Origin: Pteria penguin
Lineage: Eukaryota; Mollusca; Bivalvia; Pterioida; Pteriidae
DNA: 64,000 nt
Direction of reading: 5' to 3'
NCBI GenBank assembly: GCA_035048485.1
Contig: CM068588.1
Location: forward strand, 29,758,769 to 29,822,768
In this document: positions 60,629 to 64,000 of the stretch, piece by piece
Layout: the number at the start of each line of letters is the position of its first letter
How positions within the stretch are numbered: the first letter of the stretch is position 1
The notes under the pieces: model-generated
The model's database searches: none
Told to the model about the DNA's origin: nothing
Seen by the model: only the letters and a program-made list of their open reading frames with translations
Position numbers and translations under genes: made by a program

Positions 60629-63462
60629 CAAGCCAGAAAAAGAAGTCTATCAAAGAAAGGCACCCTCTGGAGAGAGTGACAACCCACCCAGGATCTATCC
60701 ATTGAGATATGATCTGGCTGAAAAACAATAACACTTGTAGCTTCAACAGAATCCTTCCATTTAATAGTTTTTCAGATGAAGACTAACACAGCTTAATAAA
60801 ATATGCAAATAGGGTACCCCTTATCCTTTTTTTCTTGGAATGAAACCTCGTCCCCCACTTGCACATACACACATTTTTAATGAACCATTCTAGATCACTT
60901 TGATGAATTCAGTATGTTTACCTATGCAGATGTCTGCAGAAGTTACAAAAGAAGGATATCCTCTGGAGCCTATGGTGCCCTGTTCTAGATTTTCATTTGT
61001 ACTGGTACATGTAAATGTCTTAAGAAATACGTCATTTTGCCAGATAACACAATTTATTTACTTGTGGAAATCAATTTGACTGAAATAATTTTCTACTTGC
61101 AATTCAATTCAACAAACTAAATTAAATACTTTCACTAAATTTCAGTGCCCCACAGTGAATCATTATAGCTCAAGTAGAGAACCATAGAATGTAGTACTCA
61201 TTTCTTATTAAGTTTCTCTGAAATCTCTTCAATACAACAGCTGTAGAAAAGAAGGATAATGCGTGAAAGTGAACAGATGCCTGTCACAAAACCATGACTT
61301 AAGCTCAACTTGACAATTACACCTTTGATTAAAAGTTGAAGTAAGCCAATGAAACTTTAGTTGACTTCCTACTATGAATGATCTCAGAACACAAACTACC
61401 AAGCGTCTACCGTATCCAGCTAATTGAATAATGCTGTTTCAATAACGTCTTCCTACAGTATATTCTAATGTAGAACAGTACTACAATTCTTTTGATATTA
61501 CAAAGTTTTATTTAGGTGTATATACATTTCCTTACTAGCTTGATAAACCAAGTAATCCTGCAAACTGCTGAAAAAGACTTAGGTACATGTGTTCACTCAC
61601 TGACTGCTCTGTATTCTGTGAACACAATGACATGTAAATAAGCTGCCTTGCAAATTCTTCTCCGTGAACTTGAAATCTGCAAGATGGAAGTGTATACATG
61701 TACATGTATTAATTGTTAATAAACAAAGAAAGAAGAGATTCAAGTGAGCTGAAAATTATGTGTAAGTTTATATTTTGAACAAGTTACATGTATGGTACCA
61801 AGTACATGTACATTGTAAAAACCATGAAAAATTTTGTTTCCACACCTTTACTTTGGAATGGAATTGATTGATATATTCATACATTATTGTCTGTTACTGT
61901 TACATGTATCTGTTTGCTGTTGAGTAACTACATGTACTGATGTAGGAATGTAATGTGTTGTTGTACAATGTAGTACAAGTAGATGAAAGGTGAATGATGA
62001 ACATACATGTATGGAGATGAAATTCAGTATATGGCTGTTTTTTAAAGATGTATGCCATTTCGGATTTCCAAGTATACATGTACAATTTGTTACTTTGGAG
62101 TTTCATTACCTGTACATGTGTACATCACTTTACACAATTTTTCAGTCATATCATGACAGAAGGTAGCCTACTAATCTTACATGTAAATATACTACATGTA
62201 TATACTGGGACAATCCAGACATTATACCTGGATCAATACCACCAAGGTTTGAAAATGAAATACTACATACATGCAGTGTGCCCCTTATTTTATAATATTT
62301 ATAAGCGTGAAATACATGTATTTTTCACTCAGTGATGGTATTTGGCATTTTGTGTTTCCAACTGTGTTTTGTGCAATTTCTACAAAAAACCTGCACTGTA
62401 CTGGTTCTCTATTCTTGGTTTGTTGTTATGTTTTATTATTACTGAATACTAAATGATTTTTTCTACATTTATGTAATTACATAAACATGTAAAACATAGA
62501 ATTTGAAACTTTTACATTAGGTTTGGAAATTACCAAAGTTATAGAAACATTTTTCAAATTAATATACATGTAAGCACTAAAAGCTATTGATGCATTGCAT
62601 AGCAGATGATAGCTATTATGATTATCATTTTCGATCATGGTTTAATTATTTGCACAACTTTTAACATTTACAAACGTGTCTTTTGAATACATGTTTGATA
62701 ATTACATGTACCTTATTTAATAGCATTAATAGCACCACCCTCCCCCCATTTATTATATATAATCATTAAAGTTCAGTCTTCCAATCTGTCGTTTTTTGGA
62801 GGGACCACTAAACTAAAACTCTTCCACTGTTACAAGTACATGTATAATTCATCCTAAAACTGCTTGATTCTGACTGAGATAAAATATATCTACTTTTTGT
62901 AAAATCTGTCCTCCATTTCATCTGGAAACTGTGTCTTTTGTCTTGGAGCAATATTCCACTCATTTATTTTCATATACTGCAAATCATCATTACTTTCAAA
63001 CATCATATTCATCAGAATTTTATGATCAAGTCCCTCTATTTCATCAATGTCTAAGTTCCCAAGTGTTCTCAATCTAGTTATTTGATCTTTGCATTTGCAC
63101 ACTCTTTCTTCAATTTTTGGATCAATCATTTTTAAATGAAGGTCACTGAATGCAAGATCTATTAACTCCATGGGTTTATAAACTTCAGTAGTATTCGAAA
63201 TTATCTTTAGTTTGTTTAACGTTTCTAATGTCCAGTCACTTGTACACTGTTTAATCTTACGACTAACAGAGACTGATGGTGGACCGCTCTCATCTGCCAG
63301 ATTTGAGTTCCTAGTTAAATCTCTTGCATTAGAGACACTATCGTTATTGGTATAAAGTAAACAAATCGATTCAAGAGAACCAACAGAATTCATTTCGGAC
63401 GATTTTCTTTTGGTTCCTTTCTTCGCAGAAGCAGATGAAGTGGAAATCGTGTAGTCCGCCAT
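54877..63462 (-). CDS. Five-exon gene for a 406-residue protein of unrecognised family, possible degenerate PD-(D/E)XK fold
   Basis: Exons on the - strand: 63462-62894, 61676-61536, 59601-59475, 57233-57039, 55065-54877. All junctions are GT-AG and in phase (2, 2, 0, 0), giving 406 codons plus stop with no internal stop. ATG at 63462 (MADYT) is chosen as the first in-frame ATG. Residues 1-90 are Ser/Lys rich and probably disordered (KKGTKRKSSE may be a nuclear signal). Residues 115-190 look helical. From about 190 the order is FQVHGEEFARQLIYMSLCS, YGQKLKIGETVVTSVPDIIF (D259), VIAVCK (K279), LIGQLGGELLLHLPSS (Q317, E321), LLGIIIQKTNITFSHFY, and a C-terminal RADDRQEILEPLLKLGF helix. The strand pattern PD-x(n)-xVxK followed by Q-x3-E and a GIIxxxxxxxF strand resembles PD-(D/E)XK nuclease-like proteins, with Ala-Val-Cys-Lys where an active enzyme has Glu-x-Lys. 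This fold is inference. Confidence 0.8.
55066..57038. other. Last intron of the 406-residue gene
   Basis: Contains the MITE at 56381-56561 and a repeat end at 55500-55740 (TTGTGGACATTGAGTGTTTC, as at 7790). Nothing else recognised. Confidence 0.5.
56381..56561. mobile_element. 181-bp foldback MITE with TA flanks
   Basis: Arms of about 80 bp: left begins GACCACTTGCCGATCTTG, right ends CAAGATCGGCAAGTGGTC. Both are flanked by TA (56379-56380, 56562-56563). The loop contains GTGACGTCATAATACGTGAC. Confidence 0.9.
57490..57780. repeat. Dispersed repeat fragment
   Basis: AAGTCCAAGGGGCATAACTC and CAATATGTACCCCTGTTGCA followed by AGGACAGAAAGG-type sequence. Same general class as 58400-59010. Confidence 0.5.
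58400..59010 (-). repeat. Dispersed repeat with three ~150-bp subunits
   Basis: Subunits share AAAAGCAATCATACCCA and ACCAAGTTTTAATCCAATA (58567, 58681, 58848). The right end is GACCTCGGACGGATGGACAA then CCCGTCTTATGACGGGCGTA, which contains a short hairpin (CGTC/GACG). Confidence 0.75.
59766..59950 (+). mobile_element. tRNA-derived SINE copy 1
   Basis: Head GTTAGACGGTCAGATGCATG (A-box region) and GGGTTCAAGTTCCC (B box, one change), then tail CCTCGTTAGCTGTAGCGTCT. Close relative at 60112. Confidence 0.75.
60112..60293 (+). mobile_element. tRNA-derived SINE copy 2 with palindromic tail
   Basis: Head GGTTAGACGGTCGGATGCAT and perfect B box GGGTTCGAGTCCC, then CCTTGTTAGCTGTAGTGTCT. From 60214 to 60293 the tail is mirrored as an inverted repeat (one mismatch) around a TA tract. 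Confidence 0.8.
60315..60410. repeat. Compound TA/CATATA microsatellite
   Basis: TA runs interrupted by CA and CATATA. Confidence 0.93.
60597..60626. repeat. (TA)n microsatellite
   Basis: Fifteen TA units. Confidence 0.95.
61677..62893. other. First intron of the 406-residue gene
   Basis: AT-rich, unusually rich in TACATGTA / ACATGTA palindromes (for example 61695, 61790, 62000, 62090, 62180). No element termini or exon seen. Confidence 0.5.
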
Positions 63463-63820
63463 CTTTCCTTTGACTAAAAGACATTTCGGCACTAGAACGT
63501 TTCGCCATATAAAATTGTGGATATAACGCTTAGAGAATAGACCCTTTCACGTTAACATGCGGACCTAATGATTTGATGGGCGGAAGTATATACGGAGACT
63601 ATGAGTGCCAGCTCACTATACTATTAAACTGCGCAATGTTGGTAAGACACCGTCCATTTGATATTCGGGGGATGGGATTTTGACTAAAATAATAATCTTG
63701 CTCAGTCACACAGTGAAAAAGATAATCTGTCTCCAATAGACTAGCGTAATCTAAAATCATACTTTGGAAAAAATTAGGTGTTAAAACTCAATTTTTCCTG
63801 GTGAGCTTTGCTCGCCAGAA
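63463..63820. other. Upstream region of the 406-residue gene
   Basis: Expected promoter/5' UTR of the - strand gene. No TATA box or other element could be placed with confidence. Confidence 0.4.
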
Positions 63821-63828
63821 TTATACAT

Positions 63829-64000
63829 AACACAACAATTTATATTACTATGATCTTTTGTTCTTCATCAGCTCAGTCATGAACAAACCTACTATATTTG
63901 CAAGATTTATAAGCAGATAGTTGGGATTTCTATGGGTACTAAATGTGCACCTCTTATAGCAAATTTGTTTCTATGTTGTTATGTGGGGAGTCACTATGAT
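63829..64000 (+). mobile_element. Reverse-transcriptase fragment, cut by window edge
   Basis: One frame from about 63857 reads LSHEQTYYICKIYKQIVGIS then MGTKCAPLIANLFLCCY. The block GISMGTKCAPLIANLFL matches the RT signature (GIPMGTNCAPLLADLFL in related elements) of non-LTR or Penelope-like retroelements. The Pro-to-Ser, Asn-to-Lys and Asp-to-Asn changes suggest an old copy. It continues past 64000. Confidence 0.7.

Overview
The window looks like mollusc nuclear DNA, most likely bivalve. It is AT-rich, has short exons with GT-AG introns, and carries a temptin-family pheromone gene, tRNA-derived SINEs, many small foldback DNA transposons, long (TA)n tracts and dispersed repeats rich in AGGTCA half-sites. 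The species cannot be named from the sequence. Four host genes are supported. All splice structures were read by eye and checked for phase; there is no transcript evidence here. Region 1 (1-37745, + strand) is the 3' three quarters of a KAT2 (GCN5/PCAF) histone acetyltransferase gene. Thirteen exons encode the last 626 residues: the end of the PCAF N-terminal homology region, a linker, the GNAT acetyltransferase core and the C-terminal bromodomain. Its introns hold most of the repeats. The intron 12119-20614 contains an 8.03-kb PIF/Harbinger transposon (12352-20381, CAG target duplication). That element has an intact six-exon Myb/SANT-like accessory gene on + and a frameshifted DDE transposase on -. 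It sits exactly at a unit boundary of a 44-bp tandem repeat. Two KAT2 introns start with minisatellites whose unit contains the end of the preceding exon plus its 5' splice site. Region 2 (about 41.7-51.7 kb, + strand) has two small secreted-protein genes: a ten-cysteine colipase-fold (prokineticin/astakine/Dickkopf-like) protein at 41683-42935, and a temptin-like protein at 51065-51657 whose first exon was not found. The DNA between them is a patchwork of MITEs, hairpins and TA microsatellites. Region 3 (54877-63462, - strand) is a five-exon gene with a complete 406-residue reading frame. Its family is not recognised; the C-terminal half resembles a degenerate PD-(D/E)XK nuclease-like fold. 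The right edge (about 63820-64000) holds a reverse-transcriptase fragment that runs out of the window. No CRISPR array, operon or rRNA was seen. The tRNA-like sequences are better explained as SINEs than as working tRNA genes.
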